From Chromatiaceae bacterium (GTDB lineage Bacteria > Pseudomonadota > Gammaproteobacteria > Chromatiales > Chromatiaceae): a stretch of DNA of 64,000 nucleotides. The notes beneath the pieces were generated by a model. The model had not been told where the DNA came from. It made no database searches and saw nothing but the letters and a program-made list of their open reading frames with translations. Position 1 is the stretch's first letter, and each line of letters starts with the position of its first letter. The translations under genes and the position numbers were made by a program. The DNA is taken from assembly GCA_024235215.1 (NCBI GenBank), contig JACKMU010000006.1, positions 304,689 through 368,688 of the forward strand, read 5' to 3'. Positions 18,129-26,834 of the stretch are shown here, piece by piece.

Positions 18129-18245
18129 GGAGTGGCGTTTTACGGTAGTGGGAGTTGCACGAGTCTTCCCATTCTAAACCAGATTCGATGGATGATAGTG
18201 CGCAAGTTTCCAGGGATTTGACGCTGCCGCTCCATTCTTCTCAGG

Positions 18246-20282
18246 TTACTTGACCCGCATGCCGGGTTCCGCACCGGCGTCGGGTGAGAGGAGGAATATT
18301 TCACTGCCGCCGGGTCCGGCAGCCAAAATCATCCCTTCGGAGAGGCCGAAGCGCATCTTTCTCGGCGCCAGGTTGGCCACCATCACCGTCAGACGCCCGA
18401 CCAGCGTCTCCGGTGTGTAGGCGGATTTGATACCGGCGAAGACGCTGCGTCTCTCTCCACCCAGGTCGAGCGTCAGGTGCAGCAGCTTGTCGGCGCCATC
18501 CACATGTTCCGCCTGAACGATTCTGGCTACCCGCAGATCCACTTTGGCGAACTCCGGGAATTCGATGGGATCGCCGATCGGATCCTTGGACAGCAGCCCG
18601 GTTTTAGCCTGCAAGCTTGCGGCGGGTTCCAGGCTCTCGCGTGAGGCAGCCAGCAAGGCATCCACCTGAGCGCGTTCGATACGGGTCATCAACGGTTTGA
18701 ATGCCGCAATCCGGTGTCCGGTGAGCGGGGTGGAGAGCGCGTTCCAGGTGAGCGGTTCGATCTGCAGGAACGACTCTGACTGGGCTGCGGTCACGGGCAG
18801 TATCGGGCGCAAATAGCCAATCAGCAGACGAAACAGGTTGAGTCCCATGGTACAGACTTGGTGCAGCTCCTGCTCACGCCCCTGCTGCTTGGCGATGACC
18901 CAGGGTTTCTTCTCGTCGATGTACTGATTGGCGCGGTCTGCCAACGCCATGATCTCTCGCACCGCGCGGCTGAACTCGCGCTGTTCGAACAGCCCGGCGA
19001 TACCGTTGCCGGCGCTGCTGAACTCAGCGAACAGGTCAGGTTCGGGCAGCCGTTCCGCCAGCCGGTTGTCGAATCTTTTACTGATGAAGCCGGCGCAACG
19101 GCTGGCGATATTGACCACCTTGCCGACCAGGTCCGCATTCACCCGGGCGATGAAATCGTCCAGATTGAGATCGATGTCATCCACGCCGGAGCCGAGTTTG
19201 GCGGCGAAATAGTAGCGCAGATACTCCGGATTCAGATGATCGAGATAGCTTCTTGCCTTGATGAAGGTGCCGCGCGACTTCGACATCTTCAGACCATCCA
19301 CAGTGAGAAAACCGTGGGAAAAGATCGCGGTCGGCATTCGATAGTCGGCGCCATGCAGCATCGCTGGCCAGAAGAGTGCGTGGAAGTAGATGATATCCTT
19401 GCCGATGAAGTGGTAGAGCTCCGCCTCTGAACCCGGTTTCCAGAAGTCGTCGAACTCGATTCCGACGCTGCGGTCGCAAAGGTGCTTGAAACTGGCCATG
19501 TAGCCAATCGGTGCATCCATCCAGACGTAGAAGAACTTGCCCGGGTGATCGGGTATCTCGAACCCGAAGTAGGGGGCGTCGCGGGAGATATCCCACTCCT
19601 GCAGCCCGGCCGCAAACCACTCGTCGAGCTTGTTCGACACCTCCTGCTGCAGATGTCCGCCGCGCGTCCACTGGCGCAGCAGCGTTTCGAAATCCCCAAG
19701 GCGGAAGAAGTGGTGCTCCGATTCGCGCTGTTCCGGAGTGACACCGGATACCGCCGAGACCGGATTGATCAGTTCGCTCGGAGAGTAGCTGGCACCGCAC
19801 ACCTCGCAGTTGTCACCATACTGATCCTGGGCGCCGCACTTCGGACATTCCCCTTTGATGAAGCGGTCTGGCAGGAACATCTTTTCCACCGGATCGTATG
19901 CCTGGGTGATGGTCCGCAGTGAGATGTGCCCCTTCTCCCGGTTGCGCTGGTAGATGGTGTTGGCGAAGTAGCGGTTCTCCGGTGAGTGGGTGGAGTGGTA
20001 GTTGTCGAAGTCGACGCCGAATTCGGCGAAGTCGGCGCGGTGCTCGACCGCAATGGTTTTGATCAACTGTTCGGGCGTGATCCCCTGCTGCCGGGCGCGC
20101 AGCATGATCGGCGTACCGTGGGCGTCATCGGCGCAGACGTAGATACATTGATGGCCGCACATCTTCTGGTAGCGGACCCAGATGTCGGTTTGAATATACT
20201 CCACCAGATGACCGATATGGATGGGGCCATTGGCGTAGGGGAGGGCGCTGGTAACCAGAATTTTCCGCACTGTTCGGCTCAC
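18246..20282 (-). CDS. metG: Methionyl-tRNA synthetase
   Basis: Cytoplasmic class I aminoacyl-tRNA synthetase, 678 residues, charging tRNA-Met. The HIGH motif is PYANGPIHIGHLVEYIQTD near residues 15-30. The zinc knuckle is CPKCGAQDQYGDNCEVCG near 145-165 and KMSKS is in KMSKSRGTFI near 335. The C-terminal EMAP-type tRNA-binding domain (FAKVDLRVARIVQAEHVDGA) occupies the last 110 residues and mediates dimerisation. Length matches the long MetG1 form. It is transcribed divergently from apbC, a common arrangement in gammaproteobacteria. Confidence 0.97.
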   Translation of the reverse strand: MSRTVRKILVTSALPYANGPIHIGHLVEYIQTDIWVRYQKMCGHQCIYVCADDAHGTPIMLRARQQGITPEQLIKTIAVEHRADFAEFGVDFDNYHSTHSPENRYFANTIYQRNREKGHISLRTITQAYDPVEKMFLPDRFIKGECPKCGAQDQYGDNCEVCGASYSPSELINPVSAVSGVTPEQRESEHHFFRLGDFETLLRQWTRGGHLQQEVSNKLDEWFAAGLQEWDISRDAPYFGFEIPDHPGKFFYVWMDAPIGYMASFKHLCDRSVGIEFDDFWKPGSEAELYHFIGKDIIYFHALFWPAMLHGADYRMPTAIFSHGFLTVDGLKMSKSRGTFIKARSYLDHLNPEYLRYYFAAKLGSGVDDIDLNLDDFIARVNADLVGKVVNIASRCAGFISKRFDNRLAERLPEPDLFAEFSSAGNGIAGLFEQREFSRAVREIMALADRANQYIDEKKPWVIAKQQGREQELHQVCTMGLNLFRLLIGYLRPILPVTAAQSESFLQIEPLTWNALSTPLTGHRIAAFKPLMTRIERAQVDALLAASRESLEPAASLQAKTGLLSKDPIGDPIEFPEFAKVDLRVARIVQAEHVDGADKLLHLTLDLGGERRSVFAGIKSAYTPETLVGRLTVMVANLAPRKMRFGLSEGMILAAGPGGSEIFLLSPDAGAEPGMRVK

Positions 20283-20446
20283 CGTGACTCAGACTCGATG
20301 CACATGTTGGGATCTCCGTGTTTGACCCGGAGCGAGTGCGAGATCGTATCATTTTCACACTGTCAACCCCAGCTTTGTCTGCATCGGAACGGCAGGAACC
20401 CGGTTTGATCCGCTCCCATCCGGACACCTCCGGGGTGGGGGAAGTT

Positions 20447-20471
20447 AAATCCGACTATTTTAGTTGGGAAT
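20447..20471 (+). promoter_or_regulatory. IscR type-1-like operator upstream of apbC
   Basis: A 17-base palindrome, CCGACTATTTTAGTTGG at 20451-20467, pairs at six of seven positions in each arm. Within the 25-base window 17 bases agree with the IscR type-1 motif as I remember it (ATA..TGACT....TAGTCGGGTAT). It overlaps the upstream part of the apbC promoter candidate. IscR with its [2Fe-2S] cluster represses Fe-S assembly genes through such sites, and ApbC is an Fe-S carrier, so the biology fits. Assignment is by eye. Confidence 0.55.
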
Positions 20472-20494
20472 TAAATTTTAATTTGGTGTAAAAT
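20464..20494 (+). promoter_or_regulatory. Candidate sigma-70 promoter of apbC
   Basis: A TAAAAT hexamer at 20489-20494 lies about 67 bp before the apbC start. A weak TTGGGA at 20464-20469 is 19 bp upstream, longer than ideal. The -35 region overlaps the IscR-like palindrome, the geometry of a repressed promoter. Confidence 0.4.
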
Positions 20495-20560
20495 TCTCGC
20501 CCATCATATTCTTGGGCGCCGACCGACGGGCGGCAGCGTCTAAATGTAGGAGATTTGAAG

Positions 20561-21652
20561 ATGGCTGAAGTAACCAAAGAGCAGATTGAGACTGCACTGA
20601 AAGGGTATATCGAACCGCACATGGAGAAAAACCTGGTCGACGCAAAGTGCGTTAAATCCGTCTCGATCGATGGGGACAAGGTGAATGTGACGGTTGAGCT
20701 CGGGTTTCCCGCCGAGGGATGCAAAGATGAGATAATCGAGCAGGTGAAGGCACAGGTGGCGGCGCTGGAGGGGGTCTCTTCGGTGACTGTCGGTTTGAGC
20801 TGGAAAGTGGTGGCCCATTCGGTGCAGAAGTCGCTCAAGCCGATCGACAACGTGAAGAACATCATCGCGGTCGCCTCTGGCAAGGGGGGGGTCGGAAAAT
20901 CGACGACTGCGGTCAATCTGGCACTGGCACTGGCGGCCGAAGGGGCCAAGGTGGGCCTGCTGGATGCCGATATCTATGGCCCGTCGCAACCGCGCATGCT
21001 GGGCGTATCCGGACAGCCGGAGTCGCGGGACGGCAGAACCCTGGAACCGATGCAGAGTTACGGACTGCAGGCGATGTCCATCGGATTCCTGGTGGACGAA
21101 GAGACGCCGATGATCTGGCGTGGACCGATGGTCACCCAGGCGCTGGAGCAACTGCTCAACGATACCAACTGGGACAGCCTCGACTACCTGGTGATCGATC
21201 TCCCGCCGGGCACGGGTGACACGCAGCTGACACTGGCTCAGAAGGTGCCGGTCTCCGGTGCGGTGATTGTCACCACGCCCCAGGACATCGCGCTGCTGGA
21301 TGCGCGCAAGGGGTTCAAAATGTTCGAAAAGGTGGAAGTGCCGGTGCTGGGCATCGTGGAGAATATGAGTATCCATATCTGCTCCCAATGCGGCCATGAA
21401 GAGCACATCTTCGGCGAGGGCGGCGGCCAACGCATGGCGACGCAGTACGGTGTCGATTTTCTCGGTGCGCTGCCGCTGGATATTCGCATCCGCGAGGAGA
21501 CTGACGGCGGTAAACCCACCGTGGTGGCCGAGCCCGAGTCGCGTATCTCGCAGATCTACCGCGAGATCGCCCGCAAGACCGCCGCCAGGCTGGCGCTGCA
21601 GGCGAAGAGCTATGCCGCGAAGTTTCCCAATATCGTGATTCAGAACAACTGA
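20561..21652 (+). CDS. apbC: Iron-sulfur cluster carrier protein ApbC (Mrp)
   Basis: P-loop ATPase of the MinD/Mrp family that binds and transfers [4Fe-4S] clusters, 363 residues. An N-terminal MIP18-like domain (residues 1-85) precedes the deviant Walker A AVASGKGGVGKSTTAVNLAL near 105-125. Also present are DADIYGPSQPRMLG, DYLVIDLPPGTGDTQLT, and the two cluster-binding Cys in CSQCGHEEHIFGEGGG. The ATG at 20561 follows AGGAG by eight bases; the TTG at 20555 is unlikely. It is transcribed alone from the metG-apbC intergenic region, with an IscR-like palindrome at its promoter. Confidence 0.95.
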   Translation: MAEVTKEQIETALKGYIEPHMEKNLVDAKCVKSVSIDGDKVNVTVELGFPAEGCKDEIIEQVKAQVAALEGVSSVTVGLSWKVVAHSVQKSLKPIDNVKNIIAVASGKGGVGKSTTAVNLALALAAEGAKVGLLDADIYGPSQPRMLGVSGQPESRDGRTLEPMQSYGLQAMSIGFLVDEETPMIWRGPMVTQALEQLLNDTNWDSLDYLVIDLPPGTGDTQLTLAQKVPVSGAVIVTTPQDIALLDARKGFKMFEKVEVPVLGIVENMSIHICSQCGHEEHIFGEGGGQRMATQYGVDFLGALPLDIRIREETDGGKPTVVAEPESRISQIYREIARKTAARLALQAKSYAAKFPNIVIQNN

Positions 21653-22173
21653 TCCTCATCTCCGGGCTTCGGCCCCGCGCATAAAACGAAGGTGTTTGCG
21701 CAGGGCCGGATCCAAACTCACCTCAAGCACTGCGCGACCCCCCTTCCTCATCAGGGTTGCATGCTTTTTGCGTTAGGGAAAGAACTCCTTCGAATTTCAC
21801 ATCATGCCGTCCCGACCTGAGTTATATCTGCATGAAACCGCTGGTCGATATCATGCAGTGCTCCCAAAGTATCATTGATCTCTATTGGATGTATCGCAGC
21901 TAGGTACCGGTTCTGTCATCATCTGCAACAGGATAACGGGTTCCCGAAAGCGGTGGGCCTTATCTGTTGCTCAGCTGACTACGGATATTCGCCTACCCTG
22001 TTCTATAATGACAATGGCGCGGAGATTCGAAAATCGCGGGGGACTGCTGCTTCCCGGGTTGGGAAGTCATGTAAGTTTCGGGATTCAGAAGAGCTGCTGA
22101 AACTGTGGTTGGCTTGACAGGTAAGCTTGCTATCCGCCTGATCTCAAGCAATGCAAGTTACCGAGGAAAATTT
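21653..22173. other. Non-coding stretch between apbC and the RRM gene
   Basis: I see no convincing gene in these 521 bp. An 8-bp perfect inverted repeat, CTGCATGA / TCATGCAG, lies at 21828-21858. A TATAAT hexamer at 22004-22009 without a good -35 could start a leader of about 155 bases for the RNA-binding protein gene. Short frames at 21875-22117 have no family resemblance. Confidence 0.4.
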
Positions 22174-22446
22174 ATGAATATCTATGTTGGCAATCTGTCG
22201 TACAACGTAACCGAAGATGAGTTGAGAGCGGCATTTGCAGCTTTTGGGACGGTGACCAGTGCGACGATTATCATCGATAAGCTCTCCGGCCGCTCGAAAG
22301 GGTTTGGATTTGTCGAGATGGGTAATAACTCGGAAGCCGACGCGGCGATCAAGGGGTTGAACGAGAGCCCCTTGAAGGGAAGGAATATCAAGGTGAATCA
22401 GGCCAAACCGAGAGAAGATCGTCCCCAACGTAGACCAAGGCGATAA
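22174..22446 (+). CDS. RRM-domain RNA-binding protein
   Basis: A 90-residue protein that is a single RNA recognition motif. RNP-2 is IYVGNLSY near residues 3-10 and RNP-1 is KGFGFVEM near 44-52. A short Arg/Pro-rich basic tail (KPREDRPQRRPRR) follows. Bacterial proteins of this type are single-strand RNA binders, often induced by cold. The ATG at 22174 has GAGG seven to ten bases upstream; the ATG at 22105 would add 23 residues before the domain. A long untranslated leader is likely. Confidence 0.92.
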   Translation: MNIYVGNLSYNVTEDELRAAFAAFGTVTSATIIIDKLSGRSKGFGFVEMGNNSEADAAIKGLNESPLKGRNIKVNQAKPREDRPQRRPRR

Positions 22447-22486
22447 TTTGCGTCAGGGCAGTGCGCAACCGCTGAATATTTCAGTC

Positions 22487-23383
22487 TCAGTTGAGCGCGT
22501 ACCTGATCGGCACCACCAGTTCCAGTATCTCCGCCCGCGATTGGGCCGGGATCTCAGGCATGGGCGATGCACGCAGCAGCAGTGCATCGGCTGCCTGGTC
22601 CAGCAGATGGAAACCCGAACTGGCGACAATCTGCCGCGATAGCAGGTTGCCCTGACGGTCGATTTTGAATGAGACTCTGACCACTCCTTGCTGGCGTCGT
22701 AACAGCGCCAGCCGAGGATAGCTTTTGTGCTGTTCCAGCCAGGCGGTAAGCCGGCGGTAGTAGTCGGGAGAGGGCGCCGTTACCTCACCGGCACGCGCTT
22801 CACCAGTGATGCTTTGCTCACGCCGGTTGCCCGCTGCTGACGCTGGTGTCGTACTGTCTCCTGTCACTGCGGAGTGGGCCGGCGTCATGCGTGTCCCATT
22901 TCCGGTATCATCTGTCACTTTCGCCTCCACAGTGTGCGGCAGGGGAGGATGTGTGTTCGTTGCCCGGACCCGTTGTGGTGGGGGTTGCATGCGCGAGACC
23001 CGGGCCCGGTGCGGAGGTGATGGCTTGCGATCGGTGGGGACGACGGCAGCAGCAGTCGCCGTCGGAACGGGTTCGGGTGTGACTGCAATGGTGGATTGGG
23101 ATGGGTCCTCCACCAGCGAGGGCTGATCTAGGGGGGGCTCAGCACCTTTCTCGTTGGCGGCTTGGGATGCGGAAGAGGGCGGCATCTGTTCTGAGTTCGC
23201 CACCATTGCCTTGGTCTCACCTCCGCCAACACTGGACACTGTGCTCCCCAGTTCGATGAGTACACCACCCGGCGGCGGCAGACGCTGGCTGCGGTTGGGG
23301 TGGAAGAGCACACTGACCAGCGCCAGTTGCAGTAGCACCGCAAGCGACAGTGCCAAAGCCCAATGTCGCTTGCGGAACGCCAC
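22487..23383 (-). CDS. tonB: TonB-family energy transducer
   Basis: A 298-residue periplasm-spanning protein. One N-terminal membrane anchor (ALALSLAVLLQLALVSVLF) precedes a long Pro/Ser/Thr-rich linker (residues 40-205). A C-terminal TonB domain holds YYRRLTAWLEQHKSYPRLA, GVVRVSFKIDRQGN and ASPMPEIP. It transmits proton-motive force from ExbBD to outer-membrane TonB-dependent receptors. It is the last gene of exbB-exbD-exbD-tonB, and its start overlaps the preceding stop by one base. No receptor gene is adjacent, so the transported compound cannot be told. Confidence 0.92.
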   Translation of the reverse strand: MAFRKRHWALALSLAVLLQLALVSVLFHPNRSQRLPPPGGVLIELGSTVSSVGGGETKAMVANSEQMPPSSASQAANEKGAEPPLDQPSLVEDPSQSTIAVTPEPVPTATAAAVVPTDRKPSPPHRARVSRMQPPPQRVRATNTHPPLPHTVEAKVTDDTGNGTRMTPAHSAVTGDSTTPASAAGNRREQSITGEARAGEVTAPSPDYYRRLTAWLEQHKSYPRLALLRRQQGVVRVSFKIDRQGNLLSRQIVASSGFHLLDQAADALLLRASPMPEIPAQSRAEILELVVPIRYALN

Positions 23384-23802
23384 TATCTGGCCGCGGAGGT
23401 GAGCACTCGTACCTTCGACAGGCCGCTGTCGCGCAGCCGTTCCAGGATCGGTGACAATTGTGCCATGGTCAGTTTCGCATCCGCTCTGATATGAATCTCC
23501 GGTTGGCCTTGACCGTCGGTCATGGCCGCATCGAGACTGCGTCTGAGCTCGACTGTCAGGAGATCCGGCGTTACCGGTGTGTCACCGACCGTCAGCCGGC
23601 CCTCGAGGGTGACGCTGATGGTGACGCTGTTTTCCACCGCCGTCTGATGGCTGTGAGAAGTTGGCGGATTGACCGGGAACCGGTCGCTCGGCGCCATACG
23701 TCCCACCACCATGAAGAAGATCAGCATCAGAAATACCACGTTGATCAGCGGAATCAGCTGATCGTCGCCGTTGTCGTTTGTTAAATGTCGTGGAAACTTC
23801 AT
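23383..23802 (-). CDS. exbD: ExbD/TolR-family biopolymer transport protein, second copy
   Basis: A 139-residue protein with one N-terminal membrane helix (LIPLINVVFLMLIFFMVVG) in which N replaces the usual catalytic Asp (PLIDV in most ExbD), followed by a periplasmic domain. I start it at the ATG at 23802 (MKFPRHLTNDNGDD), overlapping the previous exbD as ATGA; the longer frame from 24087 is only a shadow of that gene. The Asp-to-Asn change in LINV suggests this copy may not carry protons itself and may act as a structural partner of the first ExbD. Confidence 0.85.
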   Translation of the reverse strand: MKFPRHLTNDNGDDQLIPLINVVFLMLIFFMVVGRMAPSDRFPVNPPTSHSHQTAVENSVTISVTLEGRLTVGDTPVTPDLLTVELRRSLDAAMTDGQGQPEIHIRADAKLTMAQLSPILERLRDSGLSKVRVLTSAAR

Positions 23803-24200
23803 CGAACGGGTGCGTCGAGAGTGATTTTGGAGATGCCTGCAGCCGCGATCCGATCGACCACCCGAACCAGACTCTGCAGGTCGGTTGAGATTTCGGTAGT
23901 GATCCTGGCCGTGGGGTTGGGATGCGCAGCCACCCGTGTCGTCAGCAGGAGCGTCAGTTGCTCCGGCAGCAGCGGAACGCCATCCAGCATCAGCACGCCG
24001 TCCCGCCCGACATGAATCGTGAATTCCTGATCTGCTACTGCCGGCACGTCGCTTCTGCCCGCAAGATCCAGCGGCATCACCCGCCACTGTTGGAAATTAG
24101 AGGCCAGCATAAAGAAGAGCAGCAGGATGAAGATCACATCGATCAGTGGCGTCATACCCACCAGCCGTTTTTTACGTATCTGCGGCAGTTCAAGTTGCAT
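23799..24200 (-). CDS. exbD: ExbD/TolR-family biopolymer transport protein, first copy
   Basis: A 133-residue protein with the canonical membrane segment MTPLIDVIFILLLFFML, whose Asp is the proton-carrying residue of ExbD. A periplasmic domain of about 95 residues follows (EFTIHVGRDGVLMLDG, LQSLVRVVDRIAAAGI). It works with ExbB to energise TonB. It starts within the last codons of exbB (11-bp overlap) and ends overlapping the second exbD. Confidence 0.92.
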   Translation of the reverse strand: MQLELPQIRKKRLVGMTPLIDVIFILLLFFMLASNFQQWRVMPLDLAGRSDVPAVADQEFTIHVGRDGVLMLDGVPLLPEQLTLLLTTRVAAHPNPTARITTEISTDLQSLVRVVDRIAAAGISKITLDAPVR

Positions 24201-24951
24201 GGGTTACCTTGGTCTCATGCGGTGCCGGTCGATCGGGCAATGTGTCCCACTGCAGGTCCCGGGTGAAGACCCGGGTCACCGCATCCTCCATGGCATGGCG
24301 GCAGCGCTCCACCTGGCGCTCCAGCCAGCTGTGCGCCAATACTACCGGAATGGCGACACCCAAACCGAGCGCGGTGGTCAGCAACGCCTGCCAGATCCCC
24401 CCGGAGAGGAGTCCGGGATCGAGCTGGCTTCCCGCATTCTCCAATTGCTGGAACGCCTCGATCATACCCAGCACGGTCCCCAGCAGGCCCAGCAGCGGGC
24501 TCAGGGTGGCGATCACTTCGAGGGTACGCAGATGGCTGCGCAGGTTTTCCAGGGCGGCACTGGCTACCCGGGTCAACTCTTCACGCAGGTCGGCCTGGTT
24601 GATGCCTGGTCGGCGCAGATTGATCAGAGCCAGATGGACCAGACGGGCGGTGGGTTGTCGCGCGTCCGCGAGTCGTTCGATGGCGGCGTCAGAATCTCTT
24701 CTCTGCCAACAGTCGAGCGCCCCGTTTACCGGTTCCGGCGAAGTGATTCGGAGGTGTCTGAATTGCCACCATTTGAGTAGCACCACAGCGATCGCGACGG
24801 TTGAGAGCAGCAACAGAATCAGTGCGACCGGGCCGCCGGCTGCGAGCAGTGCTTCCAGCCGTTGCATTGATTGCACGACCATGCTGGCTGGATCCGATGC
24901 ATTCAGGGAGGAGAGGACGATTGCCGGGACGGCTGAATTGGACATGCCCAT
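24190..24951 (-). CDS. exbB: ExbB/TolQ-family proton channel protein
   Basis: A 253-residue membrane protein of the MotA/TolQ/ExbB family and the first gene of the TonB operon. One hydrophobic segment (AALILLLLSTVAIAVVLLKWW-like) lies near residue 45. The signature pair of helices in the C-terminal half holds LEVIATLSPLLGLLGTVLGM and WQALLTTALGLGVAIPVVLA. The gap before it holds the operon promoter. Context with two exbD and tonB assigns it to outer-membrane receptor energisation rather than to the Tol-Pal system. Confidence 0.92.
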   Translation of the reverse strand: MGMSNSAVPAIVLSSLNASDPASMVVQSMQRLEALLAAGGPVALILLLLSTVAIAVVLLKWWQFRHLRITSPEPVNGALDCWQRRDSDAAIERLADARQPTARLVHLALINLRRPGINQADLREELTRVASAALENLRSHLRTLEVIATLSPLLGLLGTVLGMIEAFQQLENAGSQLDPGLLSGGIWQALLTTALGLGVAIPVVLAHSWLERQVERCRHAMEDAVTRVFTRDLQWDTLPDRPAPHETKVTHAT

Positions 24952-25034
24952 TCTCCTTCAGCTGGGATTCTGTGGTATGCGTCGCGGATGTTGCTTCCCG
25001 AGACCGGCCGGATCCTTCCGGTTCGGCAGGGATC

Positions 25035-25346
25035 CTAGCGATTCTGTGGCGTCAATTCAATAGCGGGGCTGCTTCCGGTCAGGGTGGCGGCCAGCGCTTC
25101 GCTTTGTGCCAGCAGAGGCGCAATATCAGGCAGATGGCCTGCTGGAGATTCTGCACAGTTGCCCAGTGCACAGAACTCCGGATCGCTGGTGCGTAGCCGC
25201 TGGTCGGAGATGATCCTGGTGCCGGTCTCCAATCCCGCGGCCGCGGTCAGCTGAGTACGTGGCTGCAATCCGACCGCGGAGAGTATAGGGTCGAAGGGCA
25301 GCGGCGTGCCGTCATCCAGCGGCGCCAGCGCTCCATTGATCCGTCA
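25035..25346 (-). pseudogene. Fragment of a rubredoxin reductase-like FAD/NAD oxidoreductase
   Basis: About 100 codons on the minus strand read LDDGTPLPFDPILSAVGLQP then TAAAGLETG, LRTSDPEFCALGNCAES, GHLPDIAPLLAQSEALAATL and a stop. This is the second FAD-binding segment of pyridine-nucleotide disulfide oxidoreductases of the rubredoxin-NAD reductase type. The N-terminal two thirds and the normal C-terminal domain are missing, and an in-frame stop lies directly upstream. A further 35 codons in another frame (25340-25440) may be an eroded continuation. It is a relic. Confidence 0.7.
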
Positions 25347-25494
25347 GGGGTGAAAGTTTACCATCGGCCTGAACTGATCCGAACTCCAGCGGGACAAGCA
25401 GCGTCGGTGCGGGATCGGCAGCCTCGGCTGCTATGAGATCGGTTCACTCGATTCTACCGGATTTTCTCGGGTCATCGGTTGGTTAGACAAGCGC

Positions 25495-26100
25495 ATGGTC
25501 ATCTATTTGCACGGTTTCAGCAGCGGCGCAGCGTCGAACAAGGCCGCGACATTCAGGCAGGCACTTCCCGAGATACCCTTTCTGATCCTCGACTATCCGG
25601 CACATCAACCGCATGCGGCGGTGACGTTCATCACCCATCAGATCACCCAGGCGAAATCCAGCTATCCTGATCAGGCGTTGGTCTTGATGGGGAGTTCCAT
25701 GGGTGGATTTTACGCCCGGTTTCTGGCAGCGGCGCTCGATGTGGTGGATCGCGTGGTGCTGATCAATCCAGCGCTAGAACCTGAAAAGACGCTGAAATCC
25801 TATATCGGGCTGAATCGCAATATGGTGACCGGTGAGCCATTCGAGTTCAGCCAGCAGGATTTCGACGATATGGCCGATTATCTCATCGGGCCTTCATCGC
25901 CCACGCGGCCGACGCTGGTGCTGCTCGACGAGGGAGATGAGGTGATCGACTACCGGGTAGCGGCCGGCATCTATGAGCGTGAGGGGAAAGTGGTCTGCTA
26001 TCCAGGCGGCAGTCACCGTTTTGAACATATCGAAGCGGCATTGCTGGAGATCCGGCACTTTCTTGGCATACAGACTCCGTTAATCAGCAGGGAGCGCTAG
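25495..26100 (+). CDS. YqiA/YcfP-type alpha/beta-hydrolase esterase
   Basis: A 201-residue cytoplasmic hydrolase of the YqiA / UPF0227 group. It opens with VIYLHGFSSGAASNKA. The nucleophile elbow is LMGSSMGGFYARFLA near residues 62-75, the acid lies in LLDEGDEVIDY near 145, and the catalytic His in GGSHRFEH near 175. Family members hydrolyse short acyl esters; the natural substrate is unknown. The gene stands alone between a pseudogene and a small-protein gene. Confidence 0.9.
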   Translation: MVIYLHGFSSGAASNKAATFRQALPEIPFLILDYPAHQPHAAVTFITHQITQAKSSYPDQALVLMGSSMGGFYARFLAAALDVVDRVVLINPALEPEKTLKSYIGLNRNMVTGEPFEFSQQDFDDMADYLIGPSSPTRPTLVLLDEGDEVIDYRVAAGIYEREGKVVCYPGGSHRFEHIEAALLEIRHFLGIQTPLISRER

Positions 26101-26326
26101 CCGTCACTGCGACCGCACCCGGCGCTTCGGCAACGAAGATCTGATACGCTCTACCAGGCGCCTATCGGACTATGGATGTTTCTACTGCGGAGGTGGAAGA
26201 GTGGTCCAAATTTTCCCGATTTTCGTTACATAGGCCCACTACGCCCGTTAGATCGGTAATAAATTCGCCTCGCTCCCCCACTTCCTCGCTACGATCCCCA
26301 ATAACCCGACAGGCTCCTGGCTTGCG

Positions 26327-26527
26327 TCAAACTGTAAATCCAGGTCTGGAGTGATGGACTGGCGTATGCCTGCCGCTTTTGAACAGATTGTTGATCCGAA
26401 CGCATGCGCTGCGCAGCATATTGCTCAGGTAACTGGCGCGCAATGCGCGTCCCTTGCGGAGGTAGTAATCGATCTTGTCCCTGTTGTAATCGCTGTTCTC
26501 TAGGTCGTGTTTACTGCTTGGTTTCAT
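26327..26527 (-). CDS. Small hypothetical basic protein
   Basis: A 66-residue protein without a recognised family. I accept it because AGGAG lies seven bases before its ATG, and it has a coherent amphipathic centre (DKIDYYLRKGRALRASYLSNML) followed by a basic tail. Small basic proteins with a RxLRA core of this kind occur in many proteobacteria (loosely like DUF1127 proteins), but I cannot assign it. It lies in a 734-bp gap between yqiA and the dCMP deaminase gene that otherwise shows no gene. Confidence 0.5.
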   Translation of the reverse strand: MKPSSKHDLENSDYNRDKIDYYLRKGRALRASYLSNMLRSACVRINNLFKSGRHTPVHHSRPGFTV

Positions 26528-26834
26528 TGTACTGCTCCTGAAATCGACCGTTAAGCCAGGCCGTTTTCGATGGGTGTGTTGCTCAAATCACTGACATTTA
26601 CAGCACCGCTTGGTAAGAATGGAGGCATCTCTCCAATATCGTGCTGATTAAAATTAACGGCCACACCCGGTATGCCTTGATAGAAAAATCAATGATACTT
26701 TTTCACTAAAACGATGAAAAAATTTCATCTGATGGGTGCGTTATGACATCTTTGTTCCGGCGCCTATCCGGAGCCGCAGCATATTGGGTATCATCCTGTG
26801 TCAGTCGTTTTGCAAGCAAAGGCAACAATCACCA

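Noticed and set aside
26187..26235. tRNA-Ser/Leu-like start (gcggaggtggaagagtggtc)
   Set aside because: No matching 3' half, T-loop or acceptor stem follows; at most a chance match or tiny relic.
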